A stretch of 64,000 bases of DNA from contig NZ_AUIK01000008.1 of NCBI RefSeq assembly GCF_000423665.1, positions 372,001-436,000 of the forward strand, written 5' to 3'. How positions within the stretch are numbered: the stretch's first letter is position 1; every line of letters begins with the position of its first letter. Positions 23,564-31,402 of this stretch are shown one piece after another. The DNA is from Solirubrobacter soli DSM 22325 (GTDB lineage Bacteria; Actinomycetota; Thermoleophilia; Solirubrobacterales; Solirubrobacteraceae). The translations under genes were made by a program, and so were the position numbers. The notes under the pieces are model-generated. The model searched no databases. It saw only the letters and a list, made by a program, of their open reading frames with translations, and was not told the origin of the DNA.

Positions 23564-24534
23564 GCTTCGCCGAGCCCATCCTCCTCGCGGGCTTCATCCT
23601 CGTCCCGCTCGCGATCCTGGCGTACGGGTCATTGCAGCGACGGCGACGGCGCGACTCGGCCGCCTGGGCCAACCCGGCGCTCGTGCCCGGGCTGACCACC
23701 GCGCGGCCCGGCTGGCGACGGCATCTCCCGCCGTTCCTGCTGCTGCTCGCGCTGTGCGCGCTGATCTTCGCCCTCGCCCGGCCGCAACGGACCGTCGCGG
23801 CGCCCCAGAAGGCGGCGAACATCGTGATGGTCACCGACATCAGCGGCTCGATGAACGCGACGGACGTGCAGCCGAACCGGCTCGACGCCGCGGTCGCGGC
23901 GGCGAAGGCGCTGACGGAGAAGGTGCCGTCCACGTTCCGGCTCGGGCTGATCACCTTCTCGGACTTCGCCGAGCAGCGGGTCGCGCCCACGACCGACCGG
24001 GCGCAGATCAAGGGCGCGCTCGACCAGCTCGTGGCCGAGGGCGGGACCGCGATGGGCGACGGGCTCGAGCGCGGGCTCTTCGCCGCGCGCACGCCGGTCC
24101 CCAACGCCGACGGCAGCGGCGTGCGGCGCCTGCCGAGCGTGATCGTGCTCCTCTCCGACGGGAAGAACACGTCCGGCACGCGCGAGCCGACCGACGTCGC
24201 CCGCGAGGCGGGCCGCGCGCGCATCCCGATCTACGCGATCGCTCTCGGCACGCCCGGCGGGCAGGTCGAGCTGCGCGACTCGTTCGGCTTCCTCCAGCGC
24301 GTCCAGGTCCCCCCGGACACCGAGACGCTCAAGGAGGTCGCGCGGCTGTCGGGCGGCAAGTCCTACACCGCGACCGAGACCGACAAGGTCAAGGAGATCT
24401 ACGCGAACCTCGGCACCCGCCTCTCGTCCAAGAGCGAGAAGCGCGAGGTGACGGCGGTGTTCGCGGGTGGCGCGATCGCGCTGCTCGTCGCGGCGGGAAG
24501 CCTCTCGCTGCTCTGGTTCGGCCGCCTCATCTGA
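23560..24534 (+). CDS. VWA-domain membrane protein (BatA-like), copy 2
   Basis: Paralogue of the protein at 21434: same size (324 residues), the same N-terminal helix hairpin ending ALARPQRTVAA, the MIDAS motif DISGSM (Asp93) and a C-terminal helix (AIALLVAAGSLSLLW). The MIDAS Thr of copy 1 is Ile here. Start GTG overlaps the preceding micro-ORF stop. It ends the MoxR operon. A TTGACA (24536-24541) straight after the stop may be part of the next promoter. Confidence 0.9.
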   Translation: MSFAEPILLAGFILVPLAILAYGSLQRRRRRDSAAWANPALVPGLTTARPGWRRHLPPFLLLLALCALIFALARPQRTVAAPQKAANIVMVTDISGSMNATDVQPNRLDAAVAAAKALTEKVPSTFRLGLITFSDFAEQRVAPTTDRAQIKGALDQLVAEGGTAMGDGLERGLFAARTPVPNADGSGVRRLPSVIVLLSDGKNTSGTREPTDVAREAGRARIPIYAIALGTPGGQVELRDSFGFLQRVQVPPDTETLKEVARLSGGKSYTATETDKVKEIYANLGTRLSSKSEKREVTAVFAGGAIALLVAAGSLSLLWFGRLI

Positions 24535-24605
24535 GTTGACACCGCGCCCCTCGGGGTGGTTGGTTTAGCTCAGCAGCTCCGGGTCGCAAGGGGAGGGGAA
24601 GGCCG

Positions 24606-26459
24606 ATGCTCCGTTCCGCCGTCGTACGCCGCTCGATGTTGGGCGGCGCCGTGGTCCTCGTCGCGGCGGCGTGCGTGTTCGCCGTCGCCGACGCCGACAC
24701 CGCGGCGGGCCCGCCCGCGCGGACGCCGATCGACCACATCGTCGTGATCTTCGGCGAGAACCAGTCGTTCGACCACTACTTCGGCACCTATCCGAACGCG
24801 GCCAACAACGTGCCCGGCGACCCGCTCTTCACCGCTCAGGCGGGCACGCCCGCGGTCAACGGACTGACACCGGCACTGCTCACCAGCAACCCGAACATGT
24901 TCAACCCCCGCCGGCTCAAGCGCTCCGAGTCGGTCACCTGCGACCACAACCACAACTACGCCGCGGAGCAGCTCGCGTTCAACGGCGGCCTGATGAACCA
25001 GTTCGTCGAGAACACCGGCTCCAGCTGCAACGGGGACCGCGGCATGGTCATGAACTACTACGACGGCAACTCGGTCACCGCGCTGTGGAACTACGCCCAG
25101 CACTACGCGATCAGCGACGCGCACTTCGGCTCCACGTTCGGGCCGTCGACGATCGGCGCGCTCAACACGATCGCCGGCACCACCCACGGCGTCAGCCCGG
25201 CGGGGCTCGGCGTGCAGGGCACGATGGTCTTGAACTCGCCGCCGTCGACCGACGACTGCTCGGGCAGCGGCGCCACGATGTCCGGGCAGAACATCGGCGA
25301 CCTGATGAACACGGCCGGTATGACCTGGGGCTGGTTCGCGGGCGGGTTCAGGCCGATCCCGGCCTCCTGTTCGACCAAGCACAAGAACGCCGTGGGAGCC
25401 GACGTCCAGGACTACCTCCCGCACCACATGCCGTTCCAGTTCTACGCCTCGACGGCGAACCCGCACCACCTGCCGCCGCTGTCGGTGGCCAACATCGGCC
25501 AGACCGACCAGGCCAACCACCAGTACGACCTGACCGACTTCGACGCGGCGCTGGCCGCGGGCAACCTGCCGCAGGTCTCGTTCCTGAAGGCGATCGCGTC
25601 CGAGGACGGGCATCCGGGCTACTCCGGCCCGCTCGACGAGCAGCGCTTCATCGTGCGCACCGTCAACGCGATCCAGAGCTCCCCGGAGTGGAACTCGACC
25701 GCGATCTTCCTCGCCTATGACGACTCCGACGGCTGGTACGACCACGTGATGCCGACGATCCGCCAGGGGTCCGACACGCCGAGCGACGGGCTCAACGGCC
25801 CGAACACGTGCGGGCCGGCGCCGCAACCCGGGGACTACCGCGGGCGCTGCGGCCCCGGACCGCGGCTGCCGCTGGTCCTCATCTCCCCGTACGCCCGCCA
25901 GAACTTCGTCGACCACACCGTGACCGAGCAGGCGTCGATCATCCGCTTCATCGAATACAACTGGAGCCTCCCGCGCCTCGGCGACCAGTCCTTCGACGAC
26001 CGCGCCGGGGAGCTGAACGGCATGTTCGACTTCCTCTCCGGGGCGGTGGCGCCGAAGCTGCTCCTCGACACTGCGACCGGCAACCCGCCGGGAGCGCCGG
26101 TCGTGACCGCGACGCCCACCCCGGTGGTGCCGACACCGACACCCACGGCCACCCCGACGCCGACGCCCAAGCCGAAGCTCGCCGTGTCGCTGAGCTGCAA
26201 GGTCACCGGCGGCGGGAAGAAGGTCACGATCTCGTGCAAGGCCAGCGGGAAGGACGCCGGCAAGCGGACCGCCGTGCGCTTCCGGATCGTCAAGGGCTCG
26301 AAGGTGCTCGCGACCAAGAGCGTCAACCTGTCCAAGAAGCAGGCCAAGGTCGTGATCCGCCCGAAGACGAAGCTCAAGAAGGGCAAATACACGCTGCGGA
26401 TCACGATCACGCAGACCGGGGGAACGCTGGCGCTGACGAAGACCATACGGCTGAAGTAG
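24606..26459 (+). CDS. Secreted phosphoesterase, phospholipase C/acid phosphatase family
   Basis: The 617-residue protein has a signal sequence (VVLVAAACVFAVADA) and the family hallmark VIFGENQSFDHYFGTYP near residues 48-64, where the Glu-Asn pair binds metal. Later landmarks include MVMNYYDG, GSTFGPSTIG, FLAYDDSDGWYDHV and PRLPLVLISPYAR. The catalytic domain ends about residue 490. A (TP)n-rich linker (about 500-525) leads to a Lys-rich Ig-like domain at the C-terminus. It probably hydrolyses phosphate esters outside the cell to gain phosphate. The next gene's GTG overlaps its TAG stop by one base, so it is co-transcribed with the EfeO/DyP pair. Confidence 0.88.
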   Translation: MLRSAVVRRSMLGGAVVLVAAACVFAVADADTAAGPPARTPIDHIVVIFGENQSFDHYFGTYPNAANNVPGDPLFTAQAGTPAVNGLTPALLTSNPNMFNPRRLKRSESVTCDHNHNYAAEQLAFNGGLMNQFVENTGSSCNGDRGMVMNYYDGNSVTALWNYAQHYAISDAHFGSTFGPSTIGALNTIAGTTHGVSPAGLGVQGTMVLNSPPSTDDCSGSGATMSGQNIGDLMNTAGMTWGWFAGGFRPIPASCSTKHKNAVGADVQDYLPHHMPFQFYASTANPHHLPPLSVANIGQTDQANHQYDLTDFDAALAAGNLPQVSFLKAIASEDGHPGYSGPLDEQRFIVRTVNAIQSSPEWNSTAIFLAYDDSDGWYDHVMPTIRQGSDTPSDGLNGPNTCGPAPQPGDYRGRCGPGPRLPLVLISPYARQNFVDHTVTEQASIIRFIEYNWSLPRLGDQSFDDRAGELNGMFDFLSGAVAPKLLLDTATGNPPGAPVVTATPTPVVPTPTPTATPTPTPKPKLAVSLSCKVTGGGKKVTISCKASGKDAGKRTAVRFRIVKGSKVLATKSVNLSKKQAKVVIRPKTKLKKGKYTLRITITQTGGTLALTKTIRLK

Positions 26460-27403
26460 TGCGGCGGGCCGCGCTGATCGCCGTCCTCTGCCTCGCCGGA
26501 TGCGGCGGCGGTCAGGCCACGCCCGAGATCCGCCATCCGATCGCGCCGCCGGCGAGCACGGACGTCCCGGCAGCGCGGGTGTCCGGGACGAACCGGTCGG
26601 CGGCGGAGGTCGCCGCCTCGGCGTCCGAGCTCCCGGTCGACGGCGTCCCGCGACCGGAGTTCTCGCCCGTGTCCGAGCGCGCGTTCGACCGCCCGATCGC
26701 GCGCTATCGCGTCTACAGCACCCGCCAGGCCGCGGCGATGGACGCTGCAATCCGCGTGCTCCAGCGCAGCCTGCGCGCGGGTGACCGCGCCGCTGCCCGC
26801 CGGGCATGGATCTCCGCTTACGACCACTACCTGCGCATCGGCGCCGCGTACGGCGCGCTCGGCGACCTGGACGCGTCGATCGTCGCCGGCCGCGAGCGGC
26901 TCGAGCGCGGGCTGTGGACCGGCGAGCGGCTCGCCGCGCTGCGCCCCGCGGCGGCGCGGCTGCGGCAGGACGTGCGCACGCTGCGCGGCACCGTCACGCG
27001 GGTCGAGATCACCCCGGTGGACTACACGACGAGAGGTCACGAGATCCTCGAGGACGCCCAGCGGGACATGCTGAGTGGCGTCGCCGCGCCCTACAGCGGA
27101 GCGGGCGTGATGGCCACGGCGGCGTCGCTGGCGGCGACCGAGACGGTCGTCGGCACGCTGCGGGCGCTGCTCGCGCAGCGCGGCGCGATCGCCCCGATCG
27201 ACTCCGGGCTGGTTCGGCTGCGCCGCGAGCTGGCCGCGATCCGACGCGCCCACCGCGGGCGCTGGCCGGACCTCGACGCCCTCTCGCCGAGCGAGCGACA
27301 GCGGCTCAACGGCCGGCTCGGCGCCGGCCTCGAAGAGCTCGCGCAGTTGCCGCACGCGCTCGAGACGACGCTCCCACCGAAGATCCCGCCGATCCGGCCG
27401 TGA
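26459..27403 (+). CDS. EfeO-like imelysin (M75) lipoprotein
   Basis: Start GTG at 26459 shares a base with the previous stop and gives a lipoprotein signal, MRRAALIAVLCLAGC, with lipobox Cys15. The helical body (AWISAYDHYLRIGAAYGALG, later GHEILEDAQRDMLSG and ETVVGTLRALL) fits the imelysin/EfeO fold, which captures ferrous iron in Efe systems. The canonical GxHxxE metal motif is seen only as TTRGHEILED. It is coupled (4-bp overlap) to a Tat-exported DyP peroxidase, as in efeO-efeB. No efeU permease is present in the window. Confidence 0.78.
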   Translation: MRRAALIAVLCLAGCGGGQATPEIRHPIAPPASTDVPAARVSGTNRSAAEVAASASELPVDGVPRPEFSPVSERAFDRPIARYRVYSTRQAAAMDAAIRVLQRSLRAGDRAAARRAWISAYDHYLRIGAAYGALGDLDASIVAGRERLERGLWTGERLAALRPAAARLRQDVRTLRGTVTRVEITPVDYTTRGHEILEDAQRDMLSGVAAPYSGAGVMATAASLAATETVVGTLRALLAQRGAIAPIDSGLVRLRRELAAIRRAHRGRWPDLDALSPSERQRLNGRLGAGLEELAQLPHALETTLPPKIPPIRP

Positions 27404-28563
27404 AGGTCAATCGCCGTCGTTTCCTGGCCGGATCCGCGCTGACCGCGGCGGCACTCGCCGCGGGCGAGACGTCCGCGGCCGCGCCCACGAAGCCGCTGAC
27501 GCAGCGGATCCCGTTCGACGGCCCGCACCAGGCGGGCGTGTTGACCGAGCCGCGCGACGCGGTCGTCCTCGCCGCGCTCGACAGCGTCGCCACCGACCTG
27601 GGCGCGTTGTTCGCCGGCCTGCAGCTGCTGAGCGCCCGCGCCCGCGAGCTGACGCAGGGTCAGACGATGCCGGTGCGCGAGCCCGACGACCCGCCGATCG
27701 ACTCCGGGGCCCTCGGGACGGAGATCGCGCCCGACGCGCTCACGGTGACGATCGGCTTCGGCGCGTCCCTGTACGAGCGCCACGAGCTGAAGCTGCCGGA
27801 GAAGCTCGAGCGGATGACACCGTTCGACGGCGACCGGCTCGATCCGGCGCTCACCCATGGCGACGTGCTCCTGCTGATCAGCGCGCACAACATGGACACG
27901 GTCTCGCACGCGCTGCGCGAGCTCTTGCGCGTGACGCGCGACCAGCTCGCGTTGCGGTGGTGGATCGACGGGTTCCAGGGCGCGCAGCGCGGGCCGGGCG
28001 CGCGCCGCAACCTGTTCGGCTTCCGCGACGGCACGGCGAACCCCGACACGGGCGACGACGCGCTGATGCGCCGGCTCGTCTGGACGCCCGGCGGTGGCAC
28101 CTACATGGCCGTGCGGCTGATCCGGATGCACCTCGAGTTCTGGGACCGCGTCGGGCTGCGCCACCAGGAGGGGATGATCGGCCGCCGCCGCGACACCGGC
28201 GCGCCGCTCGGGGGCAAGCACGAGCTCGACGACCCGCGGCTCGACCTCGACCCGAAGGGCGAGCGGGTCCCGCTGGACGCGCACATCCGGCTCGCGAACC
28301 CGCGCACGGCGGAGACCGCCGACCAGCGCCTGCTGCGGCGCTCGTGGAACTTCCAGCGCGGGTTCGACCAGGCGGGCCAGCTCGACCAGGGCCTGATCTT
28401 CGTCGCCTACAACCAGGACCCCGCGCGCCAGTTCCTGACGGTCCAGAACCGCCTCGCGGGCGAGCCGATGACCGACTACATCACCCCCGTGGGCGGCGGC
28501 TACTTCTACGTACCGCCCGGTGCGCGGGGCCCGGGCGACTGGGTGGGAAGTCGTCTGATTTAG
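27400..28563 (+). CDS. Tat-exported DyP-type peroxidase, EfeB-like
   Basis: A heme peroxidase of 387 residues. GTG 27400 overlaps the EfeO-like stop and gives a twin-arginine signal (NRRRFLAGSALTAAALAAG). The distal Asp210 lies in the family motif GFRDGTANPD. The proximal heme ligand is probably His295 in DAHIRLANPRT, and the nearby catalytic Arg is in LLRRSWNF. FVAYNQDPARQF near the end is also typical. In EfeB systems this enzyme acts on heme or helps ferrous-iron uptake outside the membrane. Pairing with an EfeO-like lipoprotein supports the iron role. Confidence 0.92.
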   Translation: MKVNRRRFLAGSALTAAALAAGETSAAAPTKPLTQRIPFDGPHQAGVLTEPRDAVVLAALDSVATDLGALFAGLQLLSARARELTQGQTMPVREPDDPPIDSGALGTEIAPDALTVTIGFGASLYERHELKLPEKLERMTPFDGDRLDPALTHGDVLLLISAHNMDTVSHALRELLRVTRDQLALRWWIDGFQGAQRGPGARRNLFGFRDGTANPDTGDDALMRRLVWTPGGGTYMAVRLIRMHLEFWDRVGLRHQEGMIGRRRDTGAPLGGKHELDDPRLDLDPKGERVPLDAHIRLANPRTAETADQRLLRRSWNFQRGFDQAGQLDQGLIFVAYNQDPARQFLTVQNRLAGEPMTDYITPVGGGYFYVPPGARGPGDWVGSRLI

Positions 28564-28620
28564 GCCAGTACCAGGCCGCAACCGGCCGTAACGTTCACGG
28601 ACCCATGACGACAGGCCTGT

Positions 28621-29694
28621 ATGTTCAAGACAGTGGTGGCTGAGCTGCACGCGGTGATGGAGGAGGTGCGCGAGCGGACCTTCCGGCTCGTCTCCCATCT
28701 CGACGAAGCGCAGCTCGAGACGGTGCTCTCCCCGATCATGAGCCCGCTCTCGTGGGACCTCGGCCACATGGCCGCCTACGAGGATCTGTGGCTCAACCAC
28801 CGGCTCGCCGGGCGCCCGCTGCTGCGGGAGGACCTCGCGGCCCTCTATGACGCGTTCGAGACCCCGCGGAAGGTGCGCGGCGACCTGCAGTTCCTGCGCG
28901 GCGAGGAACTGCACGAGTACATGGCGGAGGTGCGCGAACGCGCACTGGAGGCGCCCGTCGGCGACGGCGTCCTGCACGAGCTGGTGATCCGCCACGAGCT
29001 CCAGCACACCGAGACGATGCTGCAGGCGATGACGCTCGCGGGGATCGCCCCGCCGTCGCTCGACGGTCCGCGACCGGCCGAAGGCAGCTGCCTCGAGATG
29101 GTCGAAGTCGCCGAAGGGCCGTTCGAGCTCGGCACCGGGCCGTCCGGCTTCGCCTACGACAACGAACGCCCGCGCCACGCGGCGTCCACCGGTCGCTACA
29201 CGATCGGCCGCGCGCCGGTCACCAACGCCACCTGGCTCACGTTCACCGAGGGCGGAGGCTACGAGCGCCGCGAATGGTGGTCCGACGAGGGCTGGGCATG
29301 GAAGCAGCAGTACGACATCACTCACCACGCGGCCTCGCAGGCCGGGGATCCGGACGCACCCGTCGTCCACGTCTCCTGGTTCGAGGCCGACGCCTTCGCC
29401 CGCGCCCACGAGGCGCGGCTCCCGACGGAGATCGAATGGGAGAAGGCGGCGACCTCGGGTCAGCTCGAGGGGGTCGGGGAAGTCTGGGAGTGGACCGAGA
29501 GTCACTTCACGGGCTATCCGGGTTTCATCGCCTACCCCTATCGGGAGTATTCGGAAGTGTTCTTCGGCGACCACTATCGGGTGTTGCGCGGCGGCTCGTT
29601 CGTCACGCACCCGCGCGTCGCCTCCCCGCAGTTCCGCAACTGGGACCTCCCCGAACGCCGGCAGCTCTTCGCCGGAGTCAGGATCGCGCGATGA
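28621..29694 (+). CDS. egtB: Ergothioneine biosynthesis sulfoxide synthase EgtB
   Basis: A non-heme iron enzyme that joins a thiol donor to trimethylhistidine. The N-terminal DinB-like domain holds the three-His site: His49 in WDLGHMAAYEDLW and His125/His129 in RHELQHTETMLQAM. The C-terminal FGE-sulfatase-like domain follows, with HVSWFEADAFARAHEARLPTE-type features and the late VLRGGSFVTHP. The 357-residue length is somewhat short for EgtB. The stop overlaps the egtD start (ATGA). egtA, egtC and egtE are not beside it. Confidence 0.9.
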   Translation: MFKTVVAELHAVMEEVRERTFRLVSHLDEAQLETVLSPIMSPLSWDLGHMAAYEDLWLNHRLAGRPLLREDLAALYDAFETPRKVRGDLQFLRGEELHEYMAEVRERALEAPVGDGVLHELVIRHELQHTETMLQAMTLAGIAPPSLDGPRPAEGSCLEMVEVAEGPFELGTGPSGFAYDNERPRHAASTGRYTIGRAPVTNATWLTFTEGGGYERREWWSDEGWAWKQQYDITHHAASQAGDPDAPVVHVSWFEADAFARAHEARLPTEIEWEKAATSGQLEGVGEVWEWTESHFTGYPGFIAYPYREYSEVFFGDHYRVLRGGSFVTHPRVASPQFRNWDLPERRQLFAGVRIAR

Positions 29695-30680
29695 ATACCG
29701 CTCTAGGCGATATCGAGATCGTCTCCCGCCTCGGCGAGGACGAGCGCACACTCGCGTTCGACGCGCTGGACGGGCTGACGAAACCGTTCAAGGAGATCCC
29801 GCCGAAGCACTTCTATGACACGGATGGCTCGCGGCTCTTCGAGCAGATCATGGGCCTGCCCGAGTACTACCCGACCCGCACGGAACGCTCGATCCTGACC
29901 GCCAACGCCGCCCAGCTGGTGGAGACGACGGGCGCCGCCGAGCTGGTCGAGCTCGGCAGCGGCGTGCCGACCAAGACGCTGCTGCTGCTGGACGCGATGC
30001 GCGACGCGGGGACGCTGGACCGCTACGTGCCGTTCGACGTCTCCGAGGTCGTGCTGTGCGAGAGCGCGAAGCTGCTCGTGGAGCGCTACCCGGGAATCCG
30101 GGTGTTCGGCGTCGTCGGTGACTTCGAGCGCCACCTCGACGCGCTGCCCGAGCCCGGGGGCCCAAGGGTGATCGTCTTCCTCGGCGGCACGATCGGGAAC
30201 TTCCTCCCCGGCACGCGGCGCAAGTTCCTGCGCTCGCTGGGGCAGCAACTGCGGCCCGAGGACCGGATCCTGCTCGGGACCGACCTCGTGAAGGACCCGG
30301 CGGTGCTCGAGGCCGCCTACAACGACTCGGCGGGCGTCACCGCGGCGTTCAACCGCAACGTTCTGGCGGTGATGAACCGCGAGCTCGGCGCGGACTTCGA
30401 CCTCGAGTCCTTCGAGCACGTGGCGTTCTACGACCGCGAGCAGGAGTGGATCGAGATGCGGCTGCGGGCGGTGCGCCCGATGGACGTCCACATCGCCAAG
30501 CTCGGGCTGGACGTGCACTTCGCGGCGCGCGAGGAGATGCGCACCGAGATCAGCGCCAAGTTCACCCGCGAGCGGCTCGAGGCCGACCTGCGGGCCGCGG
30601 GGCTCGTGCTCGATCAGTTCCTGACCGACGACGACGAGCTGTTCGCGCTCTCGCTCATCGGCGCTGGGCCAGTTCGCTGA
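29691..30680 (+). CDS. egtD: L-histidine N-alpha-methyltransferase EgtD
   Basis: A SAM-dependent enzyme that trimethylates histidine to hercynine. ATG 29691 overlaps the egtB stop. The 329-residue protein has the family start PPKHFYDTDGSRLFEQIMGLPEYYPTRTE (residues about 29-57, quoted to mark extent only by its ends PPKHF and YPTRTE). It also has the SAM-binding VELGSGVPTKT, FLGGTIGNF and the substrate-binding AYNDSAGVTAAFNRNVL region. Both enzymes together can supply the ergothioneine skeleton. The 3' end overlaps the convergent gene at 30655 by 26 bp. Confidence 0.94.
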   Translation: MNTALGDIEIVSRLGEDERTLAFDALDGLTKPFKEIPPKHFYDTDGSRLFEQIMGLPEYYPTRTERSILTANAAQLVETTGAAELVELGSGVPTKTLLLLDAMRDAGTLDRYVPFDVSEVVLCESAKLLVERYPGIRVFGVVGDFERHLDALPEPGGPRVIVFLGGTIGNFLPGTRRKFLRSLGQQLRPEDRILLGTDLVKDPAVLEAAYNDSAGVTAAFNRNVLAVMNRELGADFDLESFEHVAFYDREQEWIEMRLRAVRPMDVHIAKLGLDVHFAAREEMRTEISAKFTRERLEADLRAAGLVLDQFLTDDDELFALSLIGAGPVR

Positions 30681-31023
30681 TCACGGCCTCGTAGAGCAGC
30701 TCGTCGCTCTCTTCGGCGACGCGGACGGTGGGCCCGCGGACCTCGAGGTCCAGCGGGCTCACCCACACCGCGCCGACCGGCGCGTCCCGCAGCGCCGCGC
30801 CCACCCCGATGCACTGCTCGGGGGCGAGCTGCAGCGCGCGCATCACGAACGCGATGCCCTGCAGCTCGCCTTCGAGCTCATAGGTGTCCTCGCCCTTGAG
30901 CTCGAAGACGGCGATCTCGGCGCGCGCGCACGCTTCGAAGGCGCGCGCGCTGAGGTGGGAGTCGGTGTCGACCGCGTCCGGGTCGTAGAACACGCAGCGC
31001 AGGGACGCGGGCACGCGGGGCAT
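30655..31023 (-). CDS. Hypothetical protein, 122 residues
   Basis: Family not recognised. It is a small soluble protein, mildly acidic, beginning MPRVPASLRCVFYDPDAVD. The middle region FELKGEDTYELEGELQGIAFVMRAL is regular alpha/beta-like. There is no signal peptide or membrane segment. Codon usage matches its neighbours, and it is convergent with egtD, overlapping its 3' end. It lies 15 bp downstream of the secreted protein gene at 31039 on the same strand, so the two may be co-transcribed. Confidence 0.6.
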   Translation of the reverse strand: MPRVPASLRCVFYDPDAVDTDSHLSARAFEACARAEIAVFELKGEDTYELEGELQGIAFVMRALQLAPEQCIGVGAALRDAPVGAVWVSPLDLEVRGPTVRVAEESDELLYEAVISELAQRR

Positions 31024-31038
31024 TAAACCCCGCGAGGA

Positions 31039-31356
31039 TCAGCCGAGGCCGATGTCCCCGCCGCCGGTGTCGCCACCGTCGGGGGTGCCGTCGCCTTCGC
31101 CACAGGTGCGCAGCGCGGGCGAGTGGTACGCGGCGTTGACGAGGCCCTTGCCCTTGCCGTTGCCGACGCGCATCTGATGGCCGGGGCCGCCGAGCAGACG
31201 GGCGGGCGGGTTCGGGTCGACCGGATCGCCACTGACGGTGTAGCCGCCCTTCCATGAGGCCTCGGCCTCATTACAGACGTCGGTGGCGTTGGCGGCCGCC
31301 GGGACGAAGGACAGCGTGAAGGTCGCGGCTACGGCCGCAAAGACGAGTTTGCGCAT
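31039..31356 (-). CDS. Small secreted protein, function unknown
   Basis: A 105-residue protein with a clear Sec signal peptide (MRKLVFAAVAATFTLSFVPAAANA, cleavage about residue 24; the residues are given by the ends MRKLVF and AANA). The mature part is about 80 residues, Gly-rich, has two cysteines (VCNEAEA and RTCGEGD) and ends in a Gly/Asp-rich tail that might bind metal. It is divergent from the helicase gene. No family is recognised. Confidence 0.65.
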   Translation of the reverse strand: MRKLVFAAVAATFTLSFVPAAANATDVCNEAEASWKGGYTVSGDPVDPNPPARLLGGPGHQMRVGNGKGKGLVNAAYHSPALRTCGEGDGTPDGGDTGGGDIGLG

Positions 31357-31402
31357 TGTTCGAGAGTCATCGGCACGAGCGGCGGCTCGTAGGATCGAAT
31401 GT

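Noticed and set aside
24536..24605. TTGACA followed by a GTTTAGCTCAG string, considered as a tRNA or promoter
   Set aside because: No cloverleaf can be drawn and no -10 box sits at the right distance.
24570..26807. 745-codon minus-strand frame
   Set aside because: Low-complexity antisense of the phosphoesterase and EfeO-like genes, no recognisable domain.
27091..29751. 886-codon minus-strand frame, the longest in the area
   Set aside because: Antisense to the DyP and egtB genes, whose motifs are unmistakable; composition is shadow-like.
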